This document shows positions 42,363 to 51,669 of a DNA stretch of 64,000 nt, piece after piece (the stretch's first letter is position 1; the number at the start of each line of letters is the position of its first letter). The notes beneath the pieces are model-generated. The model was given only the letters and a program-made list of their open reading frames with translations. It did no database searches and had not been told where the DNA came from. The position numbers were made by a program, and so were the translations under genes. The DNA lies in the NCBI GenBank assembly GCA_913041145.1, contig CAJWHE010000005.1, positions 17,617 through 81,616 of the forward strand, given 5' to 3'. Source of the DNA: an uncultured Paracoccaceae bacterium (GTDB lineage Bacteria; Pseudomonadota; Alphaproteobacteria; Rhodobacterales; Rhodobacteraceae).

Positions 42363-43401
42363 TAGTATTGTCCTTACGTTGACTAATTAATTTTTTCTTA
42401 ATTTGTCGTTTTATTTTTAAAAATTGATAAATTATTTTTTTAATATTTTGGTAAGAACTTATAATTTTTGTTCTTATAATTTCAATTACTTCTACCACTG
42501 GTGATATATATATCGTATAAAGACTGTGCTCTTTAGATGTCTGGTTCTCATCTAAACCTAAAGTAAGTTTTTCTGTGTCTGTAGAGTAATGAAGAGATTT
42601 GAATATCCAATCCCATAATGCCAACGTAGCACCAAAATTTTTATCGTGATGTTCTTTTGCTATGGAATGATGTAACTGATGTTGAGCTGGAGAAATTAAT
42701 ATAAACTCTAACCACCTCCAATATCGTATGCCTATATGAGAATGACGCAAATTCGATCCAGCTACATTGAATAGAAATATCACAACGTTTACCCCTAGAA
42801 CGGTGGCTAAGCTTACCTTATCTCCAAATAAAAAGAAAAAAACTGATATTGCTAGACCCTGAGTGAATGCGCTTCTTAATGAAAAAACAATTCCCTCTAA
42901 TGGGTGAGTTCTGTATATTGTAAGGGGCGTCAATTCTGTAGCTGAGTGATGTACTTTATGTAGAGCCCATAAAATAGGGTATTTATGCATCCATCGGTGG
43001 ACAAAATATTTAGTTAGATCATCAAGTAAAAATATAAAGAGTGTAAAGAGACCAACTATTATGGTCTTTGGAACTTCTTTAAACATGTTTACATCAAGCC
43101 AAGTAATTTGATGCAACGCATGAAAAATAAAAGTCGCAATTACAATTTGAGTAATCAGCATTGGTGAAATAAAAAGTGTAAAAACTCTATTTAACAAAAA
43201 TATTAAATAGTCACTTTTAGACGACTTAGAAAAAAAAATTCTTTTATCGAATACCTTTGAAAAAGCGTCGTTTAAACTAAATTTTTTTATAAAAATTAAC
43301 CAAATGAAAGCTATTACTAATGATAAAATTATATACCCTAAAAAAATTCGTTTTTTTGGGTCAACAAAATGTTCAAATATGCTAATTAAAAAATCAATCA
43401 A
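42349..43401 (-). CDS. Sterol desaturase / fatty acid hydroxylase family membrane protein
   Basis: A 350-residue membrane protein with four or more hydrophobic segments and the histidine clusters of the di-iron hydroxylase superfamily: KYFVHRWMHKYPILWALHKV followed by HHS, then RHSHIGIRYWRW and QHQLHHSIAKEHHDKNFGA. Such enzymes use a non-heme di-iron site to hydroxylate or desaturate lipid substrates; the substrate here is unknown. The C-terminal 60 residues are Lys/Ile-rich and not part of the domain. The start is TTG with no clear ribosome-binding site, so the N-terminus is uncertain. It overlaps the iron-binding-protein gene, so a link to iron supply is plausible since the enzyme itself needs iron. 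Confidence 0.88.
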   Translation of the reverse strand: MIDFLISIFEHFVDPKKRIFLGYIILSLVIAFIWLIFIKKFSLNDAFSKVFDKRIFFSKSSKSDYLIFLLNRVFTLFISPMLITQIVIATFIFHALHQITWLDVNMFKEVPKTIIVGLFTLFIFLLDDLTKYFVHRWMHKYPILWALHKVHHSATELTPLTIYRTHPLEGIVFSLRSAFTQGLAISVFFFLFGDKVSLATVLGVNVVIFLFNVAGSNLRHSHIGIRYWRWLEFILISPAQHQLHHSIAKEHHDKNFGATLALWDWIFKSLHYSTDTEKLTLGLDENQTSKEHSLYTIYISPVVEVIEIIRTKIISSYQNIKKIIYQFLKIKRQIKKKLISQRKDNTNVKI

Positions 43402-43482
43402 TTGTAATCCATTATTTGTTTAAAAAGTTATGTTTTAGCCCAAAGGCAAAGTGGAGCTCAATGGACTAAAACAGTTTCTTTA

Positions 43483-44895
43483 CTAGTCGTTTTCAGCACT
43501 TTCTGAAGTACCTAAAGATGCTGCTAGTGCTGCAAGACCTTCAGTTTGGTCATTCGCTCGGGCTTCTACTCCAAATGCGTCGATCATTAGCTTTTGAATC
43601 TTTAGCATATGAAGCTTGTACTCACCCCAAGACAATGCCTCATCCTTAAGGAACTCTCCAGATGAGTTTATACCAGTCACCTGAGAAGCATTAAGCAATA
43701 CAGGTCCAAAACCAATCATTCTATTCATTTTTACGGCTGTTTCGCCTAGATTATTTTTACCTGACTGAATTGCCATTGAAAAACCCTTAAGTTCTCCCCA
43801 ATGCTTACAATAGTTTGCAAATGCTTTTGTTGTATCACCATTTGAGTCTAATAGCCCTTCAAGCTTTCCAATATCCTTGTAAACTGACCCAGCATATTTA
43901 AATACTGACTCCGCAATAACTTTTTCCCAGTTACTTGATATAACTGCGGCATATCCAACGAGCTGATCTCTTTGGGCATCAGTTAGATTTTTACTATTAG
44001 CGGCAGATATTAATTCCCTACCATCAACAAATGCTTTTGTTACGGTATGCAAATAATTTGTTTTTCCACCTTTATCATAGCTTGATGCGTAATATGCATG
44101 TGCAAAAGTCATTTCAGTTTTCAGGTCTACTTCACCATCATTATTGAAATCTGCCGCTGTGAAGTTTTTCATTTTAGCAACTTCATAATTTTCTTTAGCA
44201 CTAAGGTTTAGCGCGTTAGCAGCAGCGCCCCAATAACCAAATCCTTCGTCCCAAACGTGCTCTTTACCACTATAATAGGCGCCATCTTTGTAAGGTTTTG
44301 CATTTGGCTTGTTGTCTGCACCAAGTTTTTCATCTAAATAATTATCTACTGCTTGATTATAAAAAACTGCGCCCATTGCAAATTTTGAAATTAGTTGTGG
44401 ATAGTTATAGCCAGTATTTGGATCAAAACCACCTTTTGCTGAAGCTGCCTTCTTAATCATATGCTCTAAAACTTCCGCACCAGTCATCTGTCCAGGCCAT
44501 CCGTTAACAACGCCCTTATAGGATTTTCCAGAGAGATTCTTTCCAGAAGAAATACTGTTTACAAGAGTCTGTTTTAGCTTGAACCCATCCTTAGAAACAG
44601 GCGCAATAATTGCTTTGTTTTTCTTAGAACCAGAAAAGTATGCCATCATTTCGGCTTCTAGTGCAGGGTTAGCTTCTCCTGTGCCTGTCCCTGCAAGTTT
44701 CTTTAAACTATCATGTAAAACATGTCGGGCCATTTGCCCGGTATAAGATACTGAGTTTGTTTTAGTTCCAGTATAACCCTTAACCGTAATAGGGAAAGGA
44801 CCATAAGTTGTGTCGCTAATTGCTTGACTTGCAAGAGCAGAGCAGCTTGCAAATATAACGGCTAATGTTGTTAGTTTTGATTTTTTCATTGTCAT
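43483..44895 (-). CDS. DUF4856 exported protein (iron-regulated type, putative)
   Basis: A 470-residue secreted protein with a signal peptide (about residues 1-27). After it comes NSVSYTGQMARHVLHDSLKK, the DUF4856 start, and later KEHVWDEGFGYWGAA (residues 211-225), a block shared across that family. An EF-hand-like loop DFNNDGEVDLKTE (249-261) could bind calcium. DUF4856 proteins are periplasmic or outer-membrane-associated and have been grouped with imelysin-like, iron-related proteins, though their biochemical role is unknown. It is followed by the sterol-desaturase-family and iron-transporter genes on the same strand. GAGG stands eight bases before the first ATG; a second ATG two codons later is less likely. 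Confidence 0.78.
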   Translation of the reverse strand: MTMKKSKLTTLAVIFASCSALASQAISDTTYGPFPITVKGYTGTKTNSVSYTGQMARHVLHDSLKKLAGTGTGEANPALEAEMMAYFSGSKKNKAIIAPVSKDGFKLKQTLVNSISSGKNLSGKSYKGVVNGWPGQMTGAEVLEHMIKKAASAKGGFDPNTGYNYPQLISKFAMGAVFYNQAVDNYLDEKLGADNKPNAKPYKDGAYYSGKEHVWDEGFGYWGAAANALNLSAKENYEVAKMKNFTAADFNNDGEVDLKTEMTFAHAYYASSYDKGGKTNYLHTVTKAFVDGRELISAANSKNLTDAQRDQLVGYAAVISSNWEKVIAESVFKYAGSVYKDIGKLEGLLDSNGDTTKAFANYCKHWGELKGFSMAIQSGKNNLGETAVKMNRMIGFGPVLLNASQVTGINSSGEFLKDEALSWGEYKLHMLKIQKLMIDAFGVEARANDQTEGLAALAASLGTSESAEND

Positions 44896-44943
44896 TTATT
44901 GACCTCGTTATTTTATTTAAAGTGACGATTTTATTACGTGACC

Positions 44944-44973
44944 GTTTTAGTCAGATATACATAAAAATGTCAA
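44944..44973 (-). promoter_or_regulatory. Possible promoter of the DUF4856 gene
   Basis: On the minus strand a perfect TTGACA (44973-44968) is followed after 18 bases by TAAAAC (44949-44944), 4 of 6 matches to TATAAT. The start point would be about 45 bases before the ATG. Just upstream lies a small hairpin CCTGA/TCAGG (44975-44993) that may end mazG transcription. No iron-responsive operator could be supported by eye. Confidence 0.4.
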
Positions 44974-45029
44974 TCCTGATTTTTTTTGTCAGGTTAAAAT
45001 AACTGTGAGCATAAACTCAAAAGAGTAGA

Positions 45030-45836
45030 TTAGCCCTTTTCATTTTTTTTTGCTTCCTCCCACTGGCCTTCCCATTGGGTTTCACTCAACGATTTAAGTG
45101 CCTGATGTTTTTTACTGGCAGCTTTCTCGATATAATCAAAACGCTTGATAAACTTAAGGTTAGCCCTCCTAAGAGCGTCTTCTGGTTCAATGGATAAATG
45201 CCTAGAAAGGTTAACGACCGAAAATAATAAATCTCCTAATTCTTCTCTTACCTCGACTTCTGTCCCACTTACCGAGGCATTTTTAAGCTCCTCAATCTCT
45301 TCAAGTATTTTATCGTAAACTGGACTAATTGACTTCCAATCAAAACCAACCCGCGACGCTCTCTTTTGAATTTTAAAACTTCTAGTTAAAGCGGGTAATG
45401 CTAATGCTATTCCAGAAAGAGCTCCACTATCTGGTTCAATAGATCGCTCTTTTTCTTTTATGGATTCCCACTCAATCATTTGTTCATCGATTGTTCGATC
45501 AGGAGAACTCTCTTCAAAGACATGAGGGTGTCTGTCCACCATTTTTTGAGAGACCTTGCTTATTACGCTGTTCAGATCGAATAGGCCTTTCTCGGAGGCA
45601 ATTTGAGATTGATAAACTGTCTGCAATAGTAAGTCGCCTAACTCGTTTTCGAGATTAGCCCAGTTTTCTTTTGAGACGGCATCAAATACTTCATATGCTT
45701 CTTCAATGGCGTATGGAGCGATTGAAGAGAACGTCTGTTCGATATCCCATGGACAACCACTTTCTGGATCTCGAAGAGCTGAAACAATTTCTCGAAGTTT
45801 ATCTAATCGTTCAGTAGAAGTATTAAACTTCTTCAT
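45030..45836 (-). CDS. mazG: Nucleoside triphosphate pyrophosphohydrolase MazG
   Basis: A 268-residue two-domain MazG that hydrolyses (d)NTPs to monophosphates and pyrophosphate, a house-cleaning enzyme. The first MazG domain shows LREIVSALRDPESGCPWDIE followed by the acidic helix IEEAYEVFDAV and LENELGDLLLQTVY with the EExxE...ExxD metal ligands. The second repeats this as ILEEIEELKNAS and VREELGDLLFSVVNLSRHL. DRHPHVFEE and QWEGQWEEAK are standard. Length matches the family. Cytoplasmic. It follows the flavin reductase gene by 38 bases on the same strand. Confidence 0.95.
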   Translation of the reverse strand: MKKFNTSTERLDKLREIVSALRDPESGCPWDIEQTFSSIAPYAIEEAYEVFDAVSKENWANLENELGDLLLQTVYQSQIASEKGLFDLNSVISKVSQKMVDRHPHVFEESSPDRTIDEQMIEWESIKEKERSIEPDSGALSGIALALPALTRSFKIQKRASRVGFDWKSISPVYDKILEEIEELKNASVSGTEVEVREELGDLLFSVVNLSRHLSIEPEDALRRANLKFIKRFDYIEKAASKKHQALKSLSETQWEGQWEEAKKNEKG

Positions 45837-45874
45837 TTTTTTATCTCCATCACGTTTTGTTTAGTTAGTATAAT

Positions 45875-46354
45875 CTAGGAAACGTAACCTCTGTTACCAT
45901 ATAATAAGGGCAAACCGGGTTGTGTTTTTAAATTTTGAACTTCACCTATAAGTACGTGATGAGTTCCAATTAATTCAGAAGATAATAATCTGCAGTCAAG
46001 GGAGATAAGACAGTCTGAAAGAACAGGTGCACCAGTTGTTAAACTTTCAAATATTGACACTTGAAATTTACTGTCAGTGTTATCACTTCCACGAGTAGAA
46101 AAGACATTTGCAACTTCCTTTTGATTGTTTTTTAAAGTGTTGATGCAAAAACATTTATTTTTTATAATTAGTGGTGCGGCTGTTGAATCCTTATGTAAAC
46201 AACATAAGATTGTTGGGCTATTACTATCGACAGAAACACTAGTTACAGAAGAAACAGTTGCCCCAGCTTTTCCAAAACTTCCGTCAGTTGTTACTATATG
46301 AACTGAAGAAATTAACTTACTCATTGCGTCTAAAAATTCGGACTTCAAGTTCAT
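45875..46354 (-). CDS. Flavin reductase family protein
   Basis: A 159-residue FMN-binding split-barrel protein. The motif ISSVHIVTTDGSFGKAGATV, followed by SSVTSVSVDSNSPTILCC and FCINTLKNNQKEVANVF, matches the HpaC/DIM6-type flavin reductases that make reduced flavin for two-component monooxygenases. A late HHVLIGEVQNL (flavin-site histidine) and LPLLYGNRGYVS complete the fold. No monooxygenase gene lies next to it, so its partner is unknown. AAGGA precedes the ATG. Reads leftward ahead of mazG and is divergent from argC. Confidence 0.9.
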   Translation of the reverse strand: MNLKSEFLDAMSKLISSVHIVTTDGSFGKAGATVSSVTSVSVDSNSPTILCCLHKDSTAAPLIIKNKCFCINTLKNNQKEVANVFSTRGSDNTDSKFQVSIFESLTTGAPVLSDCLISLDCRLLSSELIGTHHVLIGEVQNLKTQPGLPLLYGNRGYVS

Positions 46355-46440
46355 ACTGTCCTTTCCTGTATTAATAGTAAGGGTATATTAAGATTACTAA
46401 AATACATCAACGTCTTTTAATTCTCCATATTGTAAATTAT

Positions 46441-46530
46441 AGGAGGTGATATCTTTTGATGTTAATTGATAGGACAAGCTATGAGTTTTTCAGTAGGAAT
46501 TTTAGGGGCTTCTGGCTACACGGGCGCTGA
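46441..46530 (+). other. Perfect Shine-Dalgarno and short upstream reading frame overlapping the argC start
   Basis: AGGAGGTGAT at 46441-46450 is a full complement of the 16S rRNA tail, but argC starts 30 bases later, too far to use it. A TTG (46456) or ATG (46459) at a usable or slightly long spacing opens a 24-codon frame ending with TGA at 46528-46530, inside argC in another frame. It could be a leader peptide controlling argC or a relic. Low confidence as coding. Confidence 0.35.
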
Positions 46531-47512
46531 ACTAATTCGTCTAGTAATCAATCATCCAAAATTAAAAATTATAGCGTTAAGTGCTGATAGAAAAGCTGGT
46601 TTGTCTCTGTCAGAAGTTTTTCCTCATTTAAGCTTTCATAATTTACCAAAATTAGTAAAAATTGATCAGATTGATTTTTCAAAATTAGATTTATGTTTTT
46701 GTGCATTACCTCATCAAACCTCACAAGCCGTAATAAAAAAGTTGCCTAACAACTTAAAAATAATTGATTTAAGTGCAGATTTTAGACTTAGTGATCCTGA
46801 AGAATATAAAAGATGGTATGGTTCTACGCATATAGCGAAAGATTTACAAAAAGAATTTGTATACGGCCTAACCGAGTTTTATCGAGACGAAATAATATCA
46901 GCTCGCTTGGTTGCTGGAACTGGATGCAATGCAGCGGCTGGCCAATACGCGCTTCGACCACTATTGGAAACGAAGGTAATTGATTTGGAAAATATAATTA
47001 TTGATTTAAAGGCGGGGGTTAGTGGTGCTGGCAGGGCTCTTAAAGAGAACCTTCTTCATGCTGAACTTTCGGAGGGATTGCATCCATACTCCATAGGAGG
47101 AACACACAGGCATTTAGCAGAGTTTGATCAAGAGTTATCCAAAGTGGCTGGAACACCTGTTAAAATTCAATTTACTCCACACTTGATACCTATAAATAGA
47201 GGTATACTTGCAACTATTTATGTAAAGGGGAGCCCAATCGAAATTCACAAGGTTTTAAGTGATACTTACCTAAATGAGCGTTTCGTAAAAGTTCTTCCAT
47301 CAATAGGGGATTTCCCCTCAACCCATCATGTTAGAGGGTCAAATCTTGTTAAAATTGGGGTGTCTGCTGACCGAATTAAGGGACGAGCGATAGTAATTGT
47401 CGCAATTGATAATCTAACTAAAGGTTCTTCAGGCCAGGCATTGCAAAATGCAAACTTAATGTTAGGTCTAGAGGAGAGTTTAGGGTTAGATTTGGTCCCG
47501 TTGTTTCCGTGA
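46481..47512 (+). CDS. argC: N-acetyl-gamma-glutamyl-phosphate reductase
   Basis: A 343-residue NADPH-dependent enzyme for the third step of arginine synthesis, reducing N-acetylglutamyl phosphate to the semialdehyde. The nucleotide site is [18 protein letters not shown]; the active-site cysteine lies in [18 protein letters not shown]; the catalytic histidine region is [20 protein letters not shown]. The ATG at 46481 is chosen over a TTG five codons earlier because AGGA lies six bases before it and the family starts near [14 protein letters not shown]. Followed 10 bases later by ccmE on the same strand, an order seen in Alphaproteobacteria. Cytoplasmic. Confidence 0.95.
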   Translation: MSFSVGILGASGYTGAELIRLVINHPKLKIIALSADRKAGLSLSEVFPHLSFHNLPKLVKIDQIDFSKLDLCFCALPHQTSQAVIKKLPNNLKIIDLSADFRLSDPEEYKRWYGSTHIAKDLQKEFVYGLTEFYRDEIISARLVAGTGCNAAAGQYALRPLLETKVIDLENIIIDLKAGVSGAGRALKENLLHAELSEGLHPYSIGGTHRHLAEFDQELSKVAGTPVKIQFTPHLIPINRGILATIYVKGSPIEIHKVLSDTYLNERFVKVLPSIGDFPSTHHVRGSNLVKIGVSADRIKGRAIVIVAIDNLTKGSSGQALQNANLMLGLEESLGLDLVPLFP

Positions 47513-47522
47513 AAAATTAATA

Positions 47523-47969
47523 ATGCGCAGTCTAGAAAAACGAAGAAGAATTCAGGTTATAATTATCTTATTGGGATCACTACTTATTGCTTCAGTATTG
47601 ATTGGATATGGGCTACGCGAGGGTATAAGTTACTTCAAGTCGCCGACTGAATTAACTAGTTCACCGCCTAGGTCTGATCAATTAATTAGGGTTGGTGGTT
47701 TGGTTGAAGGAGGCTCTATTAAGATGAAAGCAGATGGTGAAATTAGCTTTTTAGTAACAGACCAAAATAAAAGTATTGAGGTTAGGTACCGTGGTATATT
47801 ACCTGATTTATTTTCAGAAAACCAAGGTATGATAGGTAGTGGGTATTTTGTTGAAGGTATATTCGAAGCAAATGAAATCTTGGCTAAACATGATGAAAAA
47901 TACATGCCCATTGAAGTAATAGATACACTAAAAAAACAAGGTATTTATAAGGTTCCAAATTCAAATTAG
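47523..47969 (+). CDS. ccmE: Cytochrome c maturation haem chaperone CcmE
   Basis: A 148-residue periplasmic haem chaperone tethered by one N-terminal helix (about residues 11-33). It carries haem from CcmC to the cytochrome c haem lyase. The haem-binding histidine is H123 in EILAKHDEKYMPIEV with Y127 nearby, the HxxxY type. The OB-fold core shows LIRVGGLVEGGSI, ISFLVTDQNKSIEVRYRGIL and PDLFSENQGMIGSGYFVEG. The remaining ccm genes (usually ccmF, ccmH after it) do not follow; the next gene is an enoyl-CoA hydratase 52 bases later. Presence implies c-type cytochromes. Confidence 0.95.
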   Translation: MRSLEKRRRIQVIIILLGSLLIASVLIGYGLREGISYFKSPTELTSSPPRSDQLIRVGGLVEGGSIKMKADGEISFLVTDQNKSIEVRYRGILPDLFSENQGMIGSGYFVEGIFEANEILAKHDEKYMPIEVIDTLKKQGIYKVPNSN

Positions 47970-48021
47970 ATATCACTATTTTTGTACCATTCATTAATAA
48001 AGTAAAAGGAGCTAGTAAGTT

Positions 48022-48798
48022 ATGGAATATAAAACTTTAGATTTGATAATTGAAGATAATTTAGCAATTATTAAATTCACAAGACCAGCAGTTTTAAATG
48101 CCCTTAACTCACAGATGCGGGCTGAAATTCTTCATGCGGTAAAATACTCAGAAACGAGGGCTAGGTGCCTTGTAATAACTGGTGAGGGGCGGGCTTTTTG
48201 TTCTGGCCAAGATCTTGGAGACAGGAGTAGTCTGTCTGATATTGACTTAAAGAAGACACTTAGAGATGAGTATGAGCCGATGCTTAAAGCTATTTATGAG
48301 TGCGAAATACCAACTATTGCAGCCGTTAATGGCGTAGCAGCCGGTGCAGGTGCAAACTTAGCACTATGTGCTGATGTTGTTATTGCAACAGAGTCTGCTA
48401 GTTTTATTCAAGCTTTTTCAAAAATTGGTTTAATACCAGATGCGGGTGGCTCTTACTTTTTACCAAGAAAGATTGGTTTAGCTAAATCAATTGGCGCAGC
48501 ATTTTTTGCAGAAAAAATTTCTGCTAAAGAAGCCAGCCTTATTGGATTAATTTGGGAATGCGTTAATGATGAACTTTTTGCTTCTCAATGGACAGAAAGA
48601 GCCGTTTATTTGGCGAGTGGACCAACTCAGGCGTTTATTAGGGCAAAAAAAGCTATAAAAGAGAGTTTTAATAACACATTGGAAGAACAGCTTAAGCTTG
48701 AAGCAAATCTTCAAGGTGAATGCGGTAAAACTTATGATTTTAAAGAGGGGGTGTTAGCCTTTTTGGACAAAAGGAATCCCAATTTTGAGGGAAGATAA
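48022..48798 (+). CDS. Enoyl-CoA hydratase/isomerase, PaaG-like
   Basis: A 258-residue crotonase-fold protein. Early block IIKFTRPAVLNALNSQM, oxyanion hole RAFCSGQDLGDRSSLS, AAVNGVAAGAGANLALCADV, and FSKIGLIPDAGGSYFLPRKI. The D/G pattern and the GQDL start of the second segment resemble PaaG/PaaB, 2-(1,2-epoxyphenyl)acetyl-CoA isomerases, but related enzymes serve general beta-oxidation; no other phenylacetate genes are here, so the role is left open. AAAAGGAG precedes the ATG. It converges on gltA eight bases later. Confidence 0.88.
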   Translation: MEYKTLDLIIEDNLAIIKFTRPAVLNALNSQMRAEILHAVKYSETRARCLVITGEGRAFCSGQDLGDRSSLSDIDLKKTLRDEYEPMLKAIYECEIPTIAAVNGVAAGAGANLALCADVVIATESASFIQAFSKIGLIPDAGGSYFLPRKIGLAKSIGAAFFAEKISAKEASLIGLIWECVNDELFASQWTERAVYLASGPTQAFIRAKKAIKESFNNTLEEQLKLEANLQGECGKTYDFKEGVLAFLDKRNPNFEGR

Positions 48799-48805
48799 TA
48801 GTTAT

Positions 48806-50095
48806 TTACCGGTCACCTATATCCACATAATCCCTTTTTGTCTCTCCAATATATAGTTGACGCGGTCTACCTATTTTCATTTTAGGATCAGTAATCATTT
48901 CTTTCCACTGAGAAACCCATCCAATAGTTCTTGAAACAGCAAATATTGGGGTAAACATGGATGTAGGGAATCCCATTGCTTCTAAAATAATCCCTGAGTA
49001 AAAATCTACGTTAGGAAAAAGCTTTTTCTCGATGAAATATTCATCGGCTAAAGCTGTTTCCTCAAGTTTCTTTGCCACCTGTAGAATTGAATTATTTTCT
49101 ACCCCCAGTAACTCTAATACTTCGTCTGCAGACTCTTTGAGAACAGTGGCACGTGGATCGCGATTTTTATATACACGATGCCCAAAGCCCATTAATCTAA
49201 ATGGATCATTTTTATCTTTTGCTCGCTCTATGAATTCTGGAATTTTGTCTACAGTGCCAATTTCTTCTAACATTTCAAGACAAGCTTGATTAGCTCCGCC
49301 GTGTGCAGGGCCCCACAGACATGCGATACCAGCTGCTATACACGCAAATGGATTTGCTCCCGATGAGGAAGCTAATCTTACAGTGGATGTAGAAGCATTT
49401 TGTTCATGATCTGCATGTAATGTGAATATTCTATCCATAGCACGCGACAGTATTGGGTTGACCTCATAATCTTCAGCAGGGACAGCAAAACACATTCTCA
49501 AAAAATTTGATGCATAGTCTAGATCATTTCTTGGATAAACAAACGGTTGACCGGTATTATACTTAAAAGCCATTGCTGCAATTGTTGGCATCTTTGCAAT
49601 CAATCTAATAGAAGCCACTTCACGCTGCCAGGGGTCGTTAACATCAATGGAGTCATGATAAAATGCAGACATTGCGCCGACCACTCCAGTCATTACTGCC
49701 ATAGGGTGAGCGTCTCTCCTAAAACCTCTAAAAAAGTTCATCATCTGTTCATGTAACATAGTGTGGCGTGTGACTCGTGTTTCAAAATCAGTCAGCTCTG
49801 CAACATTTGGTAATCCACCATAGAGTAGTAGGTAGCAAACTTCTAGAAAATGTGATTTTGAGGACAACTGTTCGATCGGATAGCCTCTGTGTAAGAGTAT
49901 TCCCTCTTCACCATCAATAAAAGTAATGGTGCTATCACAAGAGGCTGTTGACGTATATCCGGGGTCATATGTAAAGACGTCCCCTTTTGCATATAATTGA
50001 CCGATATCAATAACATCTGGTCCGGCAGTCGGTGAGTGTATAGGGAGTTCAACTTCTTTAGACCCAATTACTAATTTTGCTGTCTTACCTGACAT
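48806..50095 (-). CDS. gltA: Citrate synthase (type I)
   Basis: A 429-residue hexameric-type citrate synthase, first enzyme of the TCA cycle. The N-terminal [20 protein letters not shown] domain is the Gram-negative type. Catalytic histidines are in [16 protein letters not shown] and [15 protein letters not shown], and the aspartate is in [18 protein letters not shown]. The end is [17 protein letters not shown], family typical. GAGGAA precedes the ATG. It lies downstream of gltX on the same strand (62 bases), the common alphaproteobacterial neighbour order. Cytoplasmic. Confidence 0.97.
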   Translation of the reverse strand: MSGKTAKLVIGSKEVELPIHSPTAGPDVIDIGQLYAKGDVFTYDPGYTSTASCDSTITFIDGEEGILLHRGYPIEQLSSKSHFLEVCYLLLYGGLPNVAELTDFETRVTRHTMLHEQMMNFFRGFRRDAHPMAVMTGVVGAMSAFYHDSIDVNDPWQREVASIRLIAKMPTIAAMAFKYNTGQPFVYPRNDLDYASNFLRMCFAVPAEDYEVNPILSRAMDRIFTLHADHEQNASTSTVRLASSSGANPFACIAAGIACLWGPAHGGANQACLEMLEEIGTVDKIPEFIERAKDKNDPFRLMGFGHRVYKNRDPRATVLKESADEVLELLGVENNSILQVAKKLEETALADEYFIEKKLFPNVDFYSGIILEAMGFPTSMFTPIFAVSRTIGWVSQWKEMITDPKMKIGRPRQLYIGETKRDYVDIGDR

Positions 50096-50157
50096 GTTTA
50101 TTCCTCTTAATTACTAAAAACTTATATTTCTAAAAAATAATAGTATCTTAATTATTA

Positions 50158-51564
50158 TTAACTAAAATCATACAACCTTGCGAGAGTTTCCTCTTTACCT
50201 AGAACTGTCATCATATCAATAATACTTGGTGTGTGCGATTTGCCAGATAAAACTATCCTAATAGGGCGGGCAAGCTCACCAAACTTAATATTATATGACG
50301 ATGAGAAGTCTAGGAGTAAGGTTTCTAGTTCGTCACGTGTCCATTTAACATTTTGTAAAAGTGGCGTCAAATCGTTAAGTAATTTTTTATTATTACTGAT
50401 TAAGGTGACTAATTTTTCATCACTTATTATAATAGGTCTATTCACTTTAATAAATGTTATTTGTTCAAGAAGATCAGAGAATGTTTTGATTTTGATCTTA
50501 AGAAAGTCAAACGAGTTATTTAACAATAATTTTTGCGATGTACTTAATGCATCCTCGCCTATATTTTGTAAGTATTGATCAAAATATTTTTCAATCATTT
50601 TGTATGGAGCTTTAGACATGTGTTGTTTGTTTACAAACTCCATTTTCTTTAAATCTAACCTTGCAGGACCTTTTCCAATATTCTCTAAGTTGAACCATAA
50701 CTTTGCCTGACTAGTTGAGAAAATTTCATCATCGCCGTGACTCCACCCCAGCCTACAAAGGTAATTGATTACCCCCTCCGGTATATACCCCATTTCCGCA
50801 TAACTTTTGATATCTAAAGCTCCGTGCCTTTTACTAAGTTTTTTCCCATCCTCTCCGTGAATAAGTGGGATATGAGCAAAAATAGGTACAGGCCAGTCTA
50901 ATGCTTGATAAATTAGTTTTTGACGACCTGCATTTGATAAATGATCATCACCTCTGATAATATGAGTAACACCCATGTCATGATCGTCCACGACAACAGC
51001 TAACATATATGTAGGGGTGCCATCAGACCTCAAGAGGATCATGTCGTCAATCTGATTATTGCTCCAATTAACTTCTCCTTGAACTTCATCATTAATCTTT
51101 AAAATTTGATGCTCGGGGGTTTTTAATCTCACAGAGTAAGGTTTATTTGGGTGCTGGTCTTTGTCTACATTCCTCCAAGGTGACTTAAAAAGTGTTGAGT
51201 CACCGGATTCTTTTGCACTCTCTCTATTTTTTTGAATTTCTTCTTTAGTGGAAAAACACTTATAAGCTTTATTAGTGTTGAGTAACTGAGTTACTATCTG
51301 CTTATGACGTGCTTGAAGTGAACGTTGACTAGTTGGCTCACCATCCCAGTCTATACCCAGCCAATTGAGGCCAGAAAGTATTGATTTTGTAGCTTCTGGT
51401 GTGGATCTTTCAAAGTCTGTATCTTCTATGCGTAATAAAAATTTGCCTCCATGTCTCCTGGCTAGCAACCAATTGAAAAGAGCAGTCCTAGCACTTCCAA
51501 TATGCAAATCACCTGTGGGGGAGGGAGCAAAGCGGGTTACAATTTCAGTAGGTGTATTTCCCAT
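50158..51564 (-). CDS. gltX: Glutamyl-tRNA synthetase
   Basis: A 468-residue class I synthetase charging tRNA-Glu. HIGH motif in FAPSPTGDLHIGSARTALFN, later LLRIEDTDFERSTPEA, the amino-acid pocket MLAVVVDDHDMGVTHIIRGD, and the KMSKS equivalent KKLSKRHGALDIKSY; the C-terminal helical anticodon-binding domain follows. The ATG at 51564 is preferred to a GTG nine codons earlier because GGAA stands a few bases before it and MGNTPTEIVTRFAPSPTG is the normal family start. It sits between lexA and gltA; the comEC gene often found here in Alphaproteobacteria is absent. Confidence 0.95.
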   Translation of the reverse strand: MGNTPTEIVTRFAPSPTGDLHIGSARTALFNWLLARRHGGKFLLRIEDTDFERSTPEATKSILSGLNWLGIDWDGEPTSQRSLQARHKQIVTQLLNTNKAYKCFSTKEEIQKNRESAKESGDSTLFKSPWRNVDKDQHPNKPYSVRLKTPEHQILKINDEVQGEVNWSNNQIDDMILLRSDGTPTYMLAVVVDDHDMGVTHIIRGDDHLSNAGRQKLIYQALDWPVPIFAHIPLIHGEDGKKLSKRHGALDIKSYAEMGYIPEGVINYLCRLGWSHGDDEIFSTSQAKLWFNLENIGKGPARLDLKKMEFVNKQHMSKAPYKMIEKYFDQYLQNIGEDALSTSQKLLLNNSFDFLKIKIKTFSDLLEQITFIKVNRPIIISDEKLVTLISNNKKLLNDLTPLLQNVKWTRDELETLLLDFSSSYNIKFGELARPIRIVLSGKSHTPSIIDMMTVLGKEETLARLYDFS

Positions 51565-51669
51565 ATTTATTTCCAAAGCTAATTTACTCACTTACATGTT
51601 TTTATTTCTTGTGGTGAGATAGTCGATTATGGTCAATAAATCAAATAAGGTATTTTTTTAATTTGAAAC

